Source: Parapristionchus giblindavisi
Lineage: Eukaryota > Nematoda > Chromadorea > Rhabditida > Diplogasteridae
Direction: 5' to 3'
Assembly: GCA_943737045.1 (NCBI GenBank)
Contig: CALSFV010000205.1
Span: 1,318,001 to 1,382,000, forward strand
DNA length: 64,000 nt
This document shows positions 55,450-64,000 of this stretch, piece after piece. Positions within the stretch are counted from its first letter, which is position 1. The number at the start of each line of letters is the position of its first letter. Made by a program: the position numbers and the translations under genes. The notes beneath the pieces were generated by a model, which did no database searches, was not told where the DNA came from, and saw nothing but the letters and a program-made list of their open reading frames with translations.

Positions 55450-57920
55450 TCGCAGCATGATTATATTCCTCTTCCTCTCTGGCTTCAATCGCCGCGACAT
55501 AAAACATCGCCTAGTAGAGGTGTAACTCAGACACTCATGTAACAACGGTGAGAAAGTGGGTCGTCAAAATCGTTAAACAGGACTTATCTAACGAAGAGGA
55601 AGACCAGCCTGGTCGCCATGTGGAGGTGAGTCTCGATCGATTGCTCCAAGAGATAGAGGCTGATCCGTATCCCGATACCGGTGATATTGCAATGATACTT
55701 GGGGTCACCCTGTGAACTGTGATACAGTGCGCGACATAATGATAAGACACCCCTAAAATTTTGGGATTCTGACCGAAGAGCGAATGAAAATCAAAAGAGG
55801 CATATACCATTTGTATCCACTCCTTGGATAACTAAGCTAGCCCACGTATGAGGAAATTCAATTTCCCGGTCAACGAGAAAATAATGATTTTCCGAAATTT
55901 TACCGCGACATAATGATAAGACACCCTGATTTTTTTCATGAAGTGCAATTTTTTTCAAACTTCTGCATAATAACAATAGGGCAACAATAGGTTAATAATC
56001 GATGTTATGGCCCATTCTCGAGATTAGGCCAAAGGTGCGATTGGGCATGCTTCCATAGAGGGCAGAAAACAATTGCCGCTCGATGTCGTCCCACTCCTTT
56101 TTGATGAAAGCCTTCAATTCGGCAACGGGTGCATACTGTTTGTTGTTCTTGTACACACGACGAACCATGATGCCCCCATATGTTCTACATGTGGTTTATA
56201 TCAGGGTAACCCATCGGCCATGGGAGAACAGGGATGTTCTTGACTGCGAACAATGATTTCGAGGGGTGATGGCATGAATGGATGCAGTGTCTTTCTTCGA
56301 GACCAGATGGTGGGCACGGTTCTTGCTCATGAACAGAACAAGGGTAGTCTGGTGCATAACGTGATACTCCGGATAGTCCATCCTGCTGGAGCTGAAGGAG
56401 ATGGGCGGCTTGTTGAATTTTAGGAACGCGCCCAGAACATGACCGAAGTTCCTGCAGTTGCCGTCAGGAATATAAGGGTTGAACTTGTTCTTATCAGTGA
56501 ATACAATCAGAAATCGATAATTTGAAAATTTTTGAAAAAAATATAATGTACCGTACTGGGGCGGGTTCCTAAAATTTGACATGCCGCCCATCTCCTGCAG
56601 CTCCAGCAGGATGGACTATCCGGAGTATCACGTTATGCACCAGACTACCCTTGTTCTGTTCATGAGCAAGAACCGTGCCCACCATCTGGTCTCGAAGAAA
56701 GACACTGCATCCATTCATGCCATCACCCCTCGAAATCATTGTTCGCAGTCAAGAACATCCCTGTTCTCCCATGGCCGATGGGTTACCCTGATATAAACCA
56801 CATGTAGAACATATGGGGGCATCATGGTTCGTCGTGTGTACAAGAACAACAAACAGTATGCACCCGTTGCCGAATTTAAGGCTTTCATCAAAAAGGAGTG
56901 GGACGACATCGAGCGGCAATTGTTTTCTGCCCTCTATGGAAGCATGCCCAATCGCTCCCTTGGCCTAATCTCGAGAATGGGCCATAACATCGATTATTAA
57001 CCTATTGTTGTCCTATTGTTGTTATGCAAAAGTTTGAAAAAAAATTGCACTTCATGAAAAAAATCAGGGTGTCTTATCATTATGTCGCGGTAAAATTTCG
57101 GAAAATCATTATTTTCTCGTTGACCGGGAAATTGAATTTCCTCATACGTGGGCTAGCTTAGTTATCCAAGGAGTGGATACAAATGGTATATGCCTCTTTT
57201 GATTTTCATTCGCTCTTCGGTCAGAATCCCAAAATTTTAGGGGTGTCTTATCATTATGTCACGCACTGTACACGGCATTCGCACACTCGGAAAGAAGCAA
57301 AAACTGGGAAGAAGCTTTGGCCGACTACGAAAGGGATCGCAGTGTAGGCAAGGCAAAGATTCTCCTCACTCTTCATCGCCGGTTTGATTGGCTGGTCAAC
57401 GTTATACCAGGTGATGAAAAGTGGGTGTTCTACGACAACGAAGAGCCAAGCAGTCAGCAGGTGTCGGCAAACATGATTTTAACTGCAAAGAAGTGGTATT
57501 GTGCATTTTTTATTCGGTACGACGAGTCGAGTAATGGGAGCTCCTCGTCGAGGGTACGACTACCACGGCACATTTCTTCACTCTCCAGCTGCGGAAGATA
57601 TGACTCCACCTCGAACAACCACGCGAGAAGGAGGCTCAGATCTAATTCCAACATGATAACGCTCGACCCCATTCCAAAAAATGACATAGGCAGAGCTAGT
57701 GGGTTATGACTGAACTGTCTCCCCCCACCCTCCGTACTCACCCGGCCTTGCCGTCTATGATTATCACCTTTTGTCGGCGCTTCATCACTTCCTAAATGGT
57801 CAGAGCTTCCAGACCGTACTCGACAAAAGAATGAGCCCCAGCCCTTCTATCATGCACGGATCCATAAACTGAAAGGGAGATGGCAGAAGGTCATCCATTC
57901 GAATGGTGAAGATTTCCAGA
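55450..57920 (+). pseudogene. Mariner transposase, interrupted by a palindromic element
   Basis: Before the insertion: TTVRKWVVKI, then a GRHVEVSLDRL segment and DPYPDTGDIAMILGVTL, the helix-turn-helix end of mariner transposases. After it: GIRTLGKKQKLG, then V-I-P-G-D-E-K-W-V-F-Y-D-N (first catalytic Asp block), HDNARPH (second Asp block) and decayed PPYSPDL- and DYHLF-like blocks to about 57920. Joined across the insertion the frame continues, so the element was inserted into an already coding copy. Stops and frameshifts elsewhere make it dead. Outer TIRs were not found. Confidence 0.75.
55725..57268. mobile_element. Palindromic Tc1-like element nested in the mariner gene
   Basis: Ends CAGTGCGCGACATAATGATA and a near-mirror, TA duplication at 55723-55724 and 57269-57270. 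Two arms (55725-56408 and 56583-57268) are inverted copies, separated by a 174-bp loop. Each arm encodes, pointing outward, the last third of a Tc1-type transposase: PCHR, PVLPW, DINHM-x-N-I-W-G (the PDLNPIENIWG region) then R-R-V-Y-K-N-N-K-Q-Y and MGHNIDY. Neither arm has the catalytic N-terminal part. Confidence 0.85.
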
Positions 57921-58286
57921 ATCCATCACGCTTTGTCAAAATTTTATGATAAAATCTTTGGAGAGTGAAAAACGAGCGTTATTTATGTCGTCACCTAATA
58001 TTTCGCCATCCTCAACTACCTACCTAACTACCTGCAAGTTGAAGTACTCAATCTTTAGTTATCTGTCCCTGGGTTTTCATTATGGTCCAACCCCTCAAAT
58101 GGATCTGAACGACTCGTTCTGAGGCATTGTTCACCTCACTCCTACTGGAACATCTCAGATCTAGTAGCTATCGATAAATAACCCCTATCACCTTCATCAA
58201 ATCCCTACATTTTTTTGAAATCATTAACGATAATGCATCAGAAACATAAGGTCCAAATATACGAAATGTATGAGTAGAGGAAATAC

Positions 58287-59157
58287 CTTTAAAAGAGCTT
58301 GCAAGCTTTTGGCATCATCATTGGGGTCGCAAGATATAGATAAGTATTCCAGTTGTGGAAATTTACCATTCTTAAAATATTTTCTTACTTATTTTCAGAA
58401 TAACCAAGGGACACAAATAACAAACCTTGATGAGTTCTTTGAACAAATTTGAATGTTGAAAACACGAGATATCAAGATATACCAAAGAACCCGAGAGCAA
58501 TGGCAAAATTTCTGTTAGATTTAGTCGGTCATTATCGTAATCTTTTTCTGAAATATTTTTTGTGAGATTAATTATAATCCTCTAATCTTCTCGCCTGACG
58601 TTTCAACTTCTGTTTCACTTAAAGACATAAATCTTAGTTTGTGCTTCAATAATATTGATAGGGACCGCACGGATACCTTGCATAACGACAGGTCTGCCTG
58701 ATTATGAATAAATTAATTATGTTATACTATCATTTTAAAATAAACTAAAGAACTCAATCAGTGTTCTTAATTTCAACACTTAAAGCGAGCGTAACCTCTC
58801 TCAATGGTCTCTTCGACGCGCAATGCTTTCTCGTTGTTAGAGAACAGAGAAATAATGTGAAAAATGAAGAGAACATTGAGTGAGGTAACGCTCCCTTTAA
58901 ACATATGTTTCTGGGACAAAAAAAAAGAATAAAAACCTCAGTTATTGTGAATTTCTCGTTATTCAACAGTGATAGTGTAGTCGAATTTATTGACGATTGA
59001 CTTTTTAAAGATTTTAGAATATCATTGGACAAAGACACCGGAATAGGTTCTTTAATAAACGGAGTACGATTCTTCGAAATGAGCAGAGCTGCTTTTGATA
59101 CAGTAAGTAGCCTCAGGGAAAATGAGCGTTTAGGCTGATCGCGAAACTCACTCATAC
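58287..59157 (-). CDS. ZYG-11-like gene, N-terminal exons (second gene)
   Basis: Minus-strand exons: 58937-59157 (ends K-F-T-I-T-E), 58619-58697 (ADLSLCKVSVRSLSILL), 58426-58547 (LLSGSLVYLDIS) and 58287-58370 (FPQLEYLSISCDPNDDAKSL). The first two align with exons 21948-22141 and 23260-23350 of the other ZYG-11-like gene, including the FTITE end and the weak GTGAAA donor of the second exon, so the genes are paralogues. The next exon is 53854, beyond several transposons. A small MITE (58780-58900) is in the first intron. Confidence 0.62.
58780..58900. repeat. Palindromic MITE, GGTCTCTTC family, copy 4
   Basis: AAAGCGAGCGTAACCTCTC ... GAGGTAACGCTCCCTTTAA foldback; intronic in the second ZYG-11-like gene. 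Confidence 0.65.
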
Positions 59158-59739
59158 CTGAAAATGAGAAAAGTGGTGCGAAGTGGATAATATTAGAAAT
59201 CATATCTCAGACAGAATATATTTGAGCAAAACAATAAATTCTTGCAGTATGTTTCTACCACAATTAATCATAAAATATAGTTATGAAATGACTCAAAGGA
59301 TACTCATAGGTCACGAATAGATAGAGAAGAAGGTATCGTACATGTAAAAATCATTGTTTCATGAACGGTGTGAATCGATCTGAACGGATGAGGCCGATCA
59401 AGCAAATTATGACCGATTTTCGTTACTTTACTTTCATTTTCGTTATTTCTCTTTCTGTTCATTGTTTTCCTCTCGTTCGAATTTACTATATTAAAAGAAA
59501 TCAGGCCAAAATATTGCTATTTAACAAAAGCACGGTGTTCACGACGAATAAATTGCTCCAATGAACCCAAGTTGACCTATTTATTCAGCGTGTAATCGGA
59601 AATTTATTCATCGCGAAAATAATAGAGTATTTCTGAGTATAGCCGATAACTTGACAAGAAGAATTTTATAATATATTTATGATGTTTCGATACGTTGTTC
59701 ATCTCCAGATCTATGTATATTTTGCCCACGCTCTCGTCC

Positions 59740-60088
59740 TGGTTGTTGTCAAACCCCCGGTGTAGTCTACAAAATCTCGTGTGATTTGTGCAAAGAATGC
59801 TATGTTGGTCATTCTGGAAGACCACTCCACGAAAGAGCGTCCGAACATCGTCGGGCCGCTACCCGTCCTTCCTCGTACCCTAACAACGCCTTCTCCATCC
59901 ATTCCTTGTTGTTTCACAACGGTGACCCTTTAACCCTCACCGGTTCCATTCTTGCCATTGAACCCAACCCAGCCCGTAGACAAATTACTGAAGCTTGGTA
60001 CATTAGATCCTTGAACCCATCTTTGAACACCAGAGAAGAGCTTTCCTCTGACCAAGCCCCTGTGACCCTCATTACATTGAATCTATAG
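59740..60088 (+). CDS. GIY-YIG endonuclease domain of a Penelope-like element (partial)
   Basis: The open frame carries VYKISCDLCKECYVGHSGRP followed by LHERASEHRR. This is the V-Y-x-I-x-C-x-x-C...Y-V-G-x-S/T-x-R-x-L-x-x-R-x-x-E-H pattern of Penelope-like GIY-YIG domains: the Tyr of GIY, the catalytic Arg, and cysteines before them. It ends with a TAG at about 60086. The domain nicks target DNA for retrotransposition in intact elements; here the RT is absent, so it is a remnant. Base composition (C-rich third positions) differs from the surrounding host DNA. Confidence 0.7.
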
Positions 60089-60304
60089 TACCCCCCCCCC
60101 TTCTCGCCTTGTTATTCACCACTAGCTGACCTCTCTCCCTCTCCTTCTCTCCCTCTGCCTCTCTCTCACTCTATATCCACTCTATATCCAACACGCATTG
60201 GCGTCCCATACACCTAGTCATTCACTATCTTTAGATTGCTTGTCTCTCATATTTGTTTATACGGTTCTCCACGATCATATTGTTCTTATAGGTAATTCTT
60301 CCAT

Positions 60305-60337
60305 CTGATGATGATATGATTATTGTATCGAAACGTC
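60305..60337 (+). ncRNA. Hammerhead-ribozyme-like motif
   Basis: CTGATGA, then GATAT...GTATC as a 5-bp stem II, then CGAAAC and GTC: the conserved core in order. Penelope-like elements are known to carry hammerhead motifs in their terminal repeats. A one-base bulge after CTGATGA and a weak stem I make self-cleavage uncertain; a decayed form lies inverted near 59680-59710. Confidence 0.45.
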
Positions 60338-61116
60338 ATAAATATATTATAAAATTCTTCTTGTCAAGTTATCGGCTATACTCAGAAATACTCTATTATT
60401 ATATATCACAAGAATGACAAGAATTACACAGTATATTACGTTCATCGCGAAAATGATGATTTGTGTTAAATGGTAATGTTGGGTCCCCCGTATAGATGTT
60501 GGGTCCCGCGCTCACAGGAGGGAGATGATGACAGAATGATCTCCCCTCATTATCATTGCATCGTCATTCCCCCCTATATAAATCCCCTCCTATCATGATA
60601 AAGTTGGTCTCGTGTGAGCTTGTCGTCTAGTCTTCCTTGTTACACTTCAACTATTTTGGTCTGATTTCTTTTAGTATAGTAAATTCGAATGAGAGAAAAA
60701 CAATGAAAAGAAAGAGAAATAACGAAAATGAAAGCTAAGTAACGAAAATCGCTCTTAATTTGCTTGATCGGCCTGATCCGTTCAGATTCATTCACACCGT
60801 TCATGATACAATGATTTTTACATGTGCGATAGAAGATGAGAGTGAATAGAATATGGAAGAGATGGGTTTATATTGCTTATGTATGATAGAGGCGAATTTT
60901 ATACTTGTTATCTGCCATTTTAAAGTTAACCTTATATGGATGAAATCCCTTGAGAAAGTTGGAGAGGAGACGTTATAGATTTTTTTACTATAATTAGAAA
61001 AATCTCTTGAGTAAATCGCATATAACCCTGATAAAAAAACAACAGTATCTATAAAACATTGGGATAAATGGAGAGAGATTGGACCGGAAAGAGGGTAGGG
61101 AGAGGCTATTGTTATA

Positions 61117-63215
61117 TCGTACCTCAAAGTTTCTTGTTGCAGTGAAAGTTTCAGAAACATAGTGAACGTTTTTGAAGCGTTCTGAAAGTTTCACAACGCT
61201 TCAATACTATTTTTTTAGCTCAATTCGAGTGTTTGTTTCTATTTTTCTCATGTTTTCTTTATATATGAGTCATTTCCAACACATTATGTTTAATATATAA
61301 AAAATATTAACACTAATAGCATGATATATGAATTTCGTGGGAGCAAGTGAAAGCTCAGTTCACGATAAGTTATACTACCGTGTGCTGAGCAATTCTGATT
61401 CACGGTTCCGGCTCATGAGATTAGGAGTGAGCAGGGCGGGCAAACTTTGTTTTATTCTTTTATTGTATTGTTCTACGTGAAGTTGCTTTTGCTGTGCACA
61501 TATTATCTTTCAACTGTTCGAATACTCAATACACCAAATATCGATTGGTGCAACGGAATATTTATTGATCAATCGATAAACACAACAATCTCGGGGAGAA
61601 ATATGAACGGAAATCCAAGGTATGCACAAAAATGAATCACTAAACAAGTGAGGATTACGCTAGAGTCCAAATAAAATTGAGTCTCAAAGCAAGGGAATGT
61701 GGGTGATTGCGGTAGGTATAAGACTAGGTCTTCCTCACGACCGATACCATACTGTGTTTCATCTTATGACGAGTATCTTCATCAAGATCAGAATCAACAT
61801 ATGGAGATGGTGAACGATGCGATGAGTCCTTCTTTCTTCTATCATCATCAGAACCAGATACCGGTTCCTGAAAGAATTATTGATTGAATTAAGGGTATGG
61901 TACATCCGCAAACTTTCAATATACACTACTTAACATTATAATATTAAATCGACAGAAAATATGAGACAATCAATTACGATACCTCCTTGATCATTCTATC
62001 AGCTCCTCCCTTCTTCCTTTCATCTCTTCTATCATCACGATTCGATGGACCCGAATGATCCTAAAATCGACAATTCATCATTCACAATTCATGTAACAAA
62101 AATTCGAAATCATATTGTTGACTTTAGTCAATATTCATAGTATAAAGATACAAACCGCCGATCGTACGACTTCAAAGAAGATTGTCGCATGACGAGACGA
62201 AGGAGTAGTTCAGAACTGTAATATAAAATCACTCATTAGGCAATGTAGTACGAAGAACCCGATTATTTAATCATGTCCACCTTTTTAATCGTCCTCCCCA
62301 TATCAACTACCATAGTGCAAACAATATCTTACCCGATAATTTGCCCACATCTATACAATTTCTGGATGGACTGAATGAATAAATAAATACGGCGAATATA
62401 TATTGATGAATAGGCTGTTCGTGATGTAAAACAGTGAGCATTGCACAATGTACTGATGTAGGTCTGGACAAGTGAAAAAGCAGAAATAAAAAGAAAACTA
62501 AGTGTACTCACCGAGCTTTGCTGCAGTCTGCATAGACGGTGAAGCAAGACGCTGAGTTATATCCCTAAATGGAGAATAATGAGTACATCAATGATGAAAG
62601 GTTCCGCACAGTAATATGCTCAATTCACAAAGTAAATACTAAAAACGGGACTCACCAGATTAGATTCAGCTGCCCCGAGGCGAGAAGTGTGGATTGGAGT
62701 TGAAAGACGACATCAGCGAACGATTCCTGGACGAACGCAACTATTGAATTTTAACCGCGTCTTTTTAATGAATACGAGTGAAATCGTAAGCGATGAAGAC
62801 AAGAGATGCGAACAGGTGAAAGATATTATGTATGTGCACAGCAAAAGCAACTTCACGTAGAACAATACAATAAAAGAATAAAACAAAGTTTGCCCGCCCT
62901 GCTCACTCCTAATCTCATGAGCCGGAACCGTGAATCAGAATTGCTCAGCAGGCGGTAGTATGACTTATCGTGAACTGAGCTTTTACTTGCTCATAGGAAA
63001 TTCATATATCATGTTATTAGTGTTAATATTTTTTATATATTGAACATAATATGTTGTTAATGACTCATATATAAAGAAAACATGAGAAAAATAGAAACAA
63101 ACACTCGAATTGAGCTAAAAAATGGTATTGAAGCGTTGTGAAACTTTCAGAACGCTTCAAAAACGTTCACTATGTTTCTGAAACTTTCACTGCAACAAGA
63201 AACTTTGAGGTACGA
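61117..63215. mobile_element. 2.1-kb TIR element carrying spliced exons
   Basis: TCGTACCTCAAAGTTTCTTG and its mirror, with TA at 61115-61116 and 63216-63217. Arms of about 380 bp pair nearly throughout. The non-palindromic centre (61500-62830) contains minus-strand exons that are not transposase. This resembles gene capture by a Tc1/mariner-type non-autonomous element. Confidence 0.8.
61724..62060 (-). CDS. Arg/Ser/Asp-rich exons inside the TIR element (partial gene)
   Basis: Two minus-strand exons, 61983-62060 (78 nt, GPSNRDDRRDERKKGGADR) and 61724-61867 (144 nt, EPVSGSDDDRRKKDSSHRSP, stop TAG). They are joined by an intron with acceptor CTTTCAG and donor GAG|GTATCG in matching phase. The acceptor TTTTAG before the first exon implies more exons upstream; splice-flanked candidates at about 62160-62219, 62510-62566 and 62660-62726 do not give one continuous frame. 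Composition resembles RS-type splicing or chromatin proteins but no family is certain. Possibly a captured host gene fragment. Confidence 0.4.
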
Positions 63216-63771
63216 TACATGATATGCAATGGAAGGGCAACGATCGAACAGAGACAACATTTTGTGGGGATGAGATTCTAGGAATGGCTGACTGGCCTAC
63301 AGTGTGATTAAGCAAAGTAGTAAATTCATTCAGTACTTTTCTTACCATAATTCAAATAATAAAATATGATCATGAAATGACCGATACTGTAAGAGATCAG
63401 AAGAAATTCGTTTTTAAAAGTTTGACACAACGAACACACGCAACGCGCACGCAACACAAGCTTGGACACTTTCGAAAGATTTTCTCATCCAATTCAATAT
63501 CAAATCAATTTTTTTGGTTCGTGAAGAAGCATCCGAACTATGGGATTTCTTATTGTTAGGTATGAAATGAAAACAACCCTTTAACAAGCTAAAGAAACGC
63601 AAATAGAAGAAGATGTTAGAGAAAACAAGAGATGGCAGAGACAGAGAGGTCGAATGTAATGCAAAGAGAGACTCATGTGTTGACAACGAGACGGAGAGAA
63701 ATGGATAGAGTAACGGGGCGAGAGGGTGCAGGGTCACACATTCGTTTTTGTTGTGAATAACACAGTGCGGG

Positions 63772-63945
63772 ACATAATGATATGACACCACTGAAATTTG
63801 TTTTTTTTCCCGTAGAATGATGTTTTTTTTCGCAGGTAGAATGACGAGATTAAGAGAGGTATATGCCATTTGTATTTTGTATGACTTGCCGATATATCGA
63901 TTTTCAGGATTTTCACCGGGACATTTCACCGGGGCGTTTCTTATC
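63772..63945. repeat. Relic of the CAGTGCGCGACATAATGATA element family
   Basis: CAGTGCGGGACATAATGATA followed by GACACCACTGAAATTT and a second block GAGAGGTATATGCCATTTGTA correspond to the outer 150 bp of the arms at 55725 and 57268. Only one end is present before the window ends. From 63216 to 63770 I see no gene. Confidence 0.6.
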
Positions 63946-64000
63946 TAGCTCATAGGTGTGTATATTGGTGTATTGATTTTGAATCGTTGGCAAGATAGTG

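Larger units (their letters stand above)
59622..60407 (+). mobile_element. Penelope-like retroelement fragment with inverted ends
   Basis: An approximately 70-bp sequence (GTATAGCCGATAACTTGACA and onward) at 59622-59695 is repeated inverted at 60331-60407. Between them lies a GIY-YIG endonuclease frame. The RT part is missing. Inverted or partial ends are common in Penelope-like elements. Confidence 0.6.
59341..60824. mobile_element. Long TIR element CATGTAAAAATCATTG, host of a Penelope fragment
   Basis: Same family as 54003-55012. The left flank is TA, the right flank reads TG (probably mutated). Arms of about 250 bp each pair, with a retroelement insertion between them. Confidence 0.75.

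Overview
The window looks like AT-rich nuclear DNA of a nematode. The evidence is short GT..AG introns, serpentine chemoreceptor genes, ZYG-11-like genes (LRR plus armadillo), and arrays of TTAGGC, the usual nematode telomere hexamer. A diplogastrid (Pristionchus-like) source is plausible but is only inference. Host coding DNA is sparse; most of the window is nested transposable elements, many of them palindromic, and many boundaries can be read from target-site duplications (TSDs) or from a paired empty site.

Layout. 1-9.0 kb: a possible 3' exon, a mirrored Tc1-type element (1212-2116), an 8-bp-TSD hAT element (3958-4481), a 1.9-kb foldback element (4639-6544), microsatellites and small MITEs. 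9.1-19.7 kb: chemoreceptor cluster with gene A (9094-11044, six exons, open throughout), gene B (11319-14328, minus, broken by an 801-bp MITE in an exon) and gene C (17300-19681, plus). B and C are an inverted duplicate pair; between them lie a decayed 1.3-kb Tc1/mariner element and a LINE 3' end. 20-27.2 kb: LINE fragment, a TATA plus GATA-site promoter candidate, then a ZYG-11-like gene (plus) with a second mirrored Tc1 element and several tRNA-like sequences in its introns; its armadillo half is not found. 27.2-33.2 kb: no recognisable gene, partly degenerate direct repeats.

33.2-47.5 kb is one nested palindrome. Its outer arms carry the same unknown ORF, its inner arms carry 135-136-bp tandem units with TTAGGC runs, and its centre is a 544-bp MITE. 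Inserted in the left arm is a 5.1-kb DIRS-1-like tyrosine-recombinase retrotransposon (34307-39441), with inverted terminal repeats, an internal complementary region (ICR), a spliced Gag-RT-RNase H gene and a spliced recombinase gene whose last intron contains the ICR. Inserted in the right arm is a 2.7-kb element with a 4-bp TSD. The opposite arm preserves the empty site of each.

47.6-64 kb: a second hAT element, then a second ZYG-11-like gene on the minus strand (about 59.2 down to 50 kb) whose introns hold nested MITEs, a mariner element interrupted by a palindromic Tc1-like element, and tRNA-like DNA. Last come a TIR element containing a Penelope-like GIY-YIG fragment with a hammerhead-like motif, and a 2.1-kb TIR element (61117-63215) carrying spliced exons of an Arg/Ser/Asp-rich protein.

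The strongest observations are the DIRS element, in which the recombination core AAT can be read at both junctions, the circle junction and the empty site, with the ICR removed as an intron; and repeated mirrored Tc1 elements in which both ends derive from the 3' end of a transposase gene.
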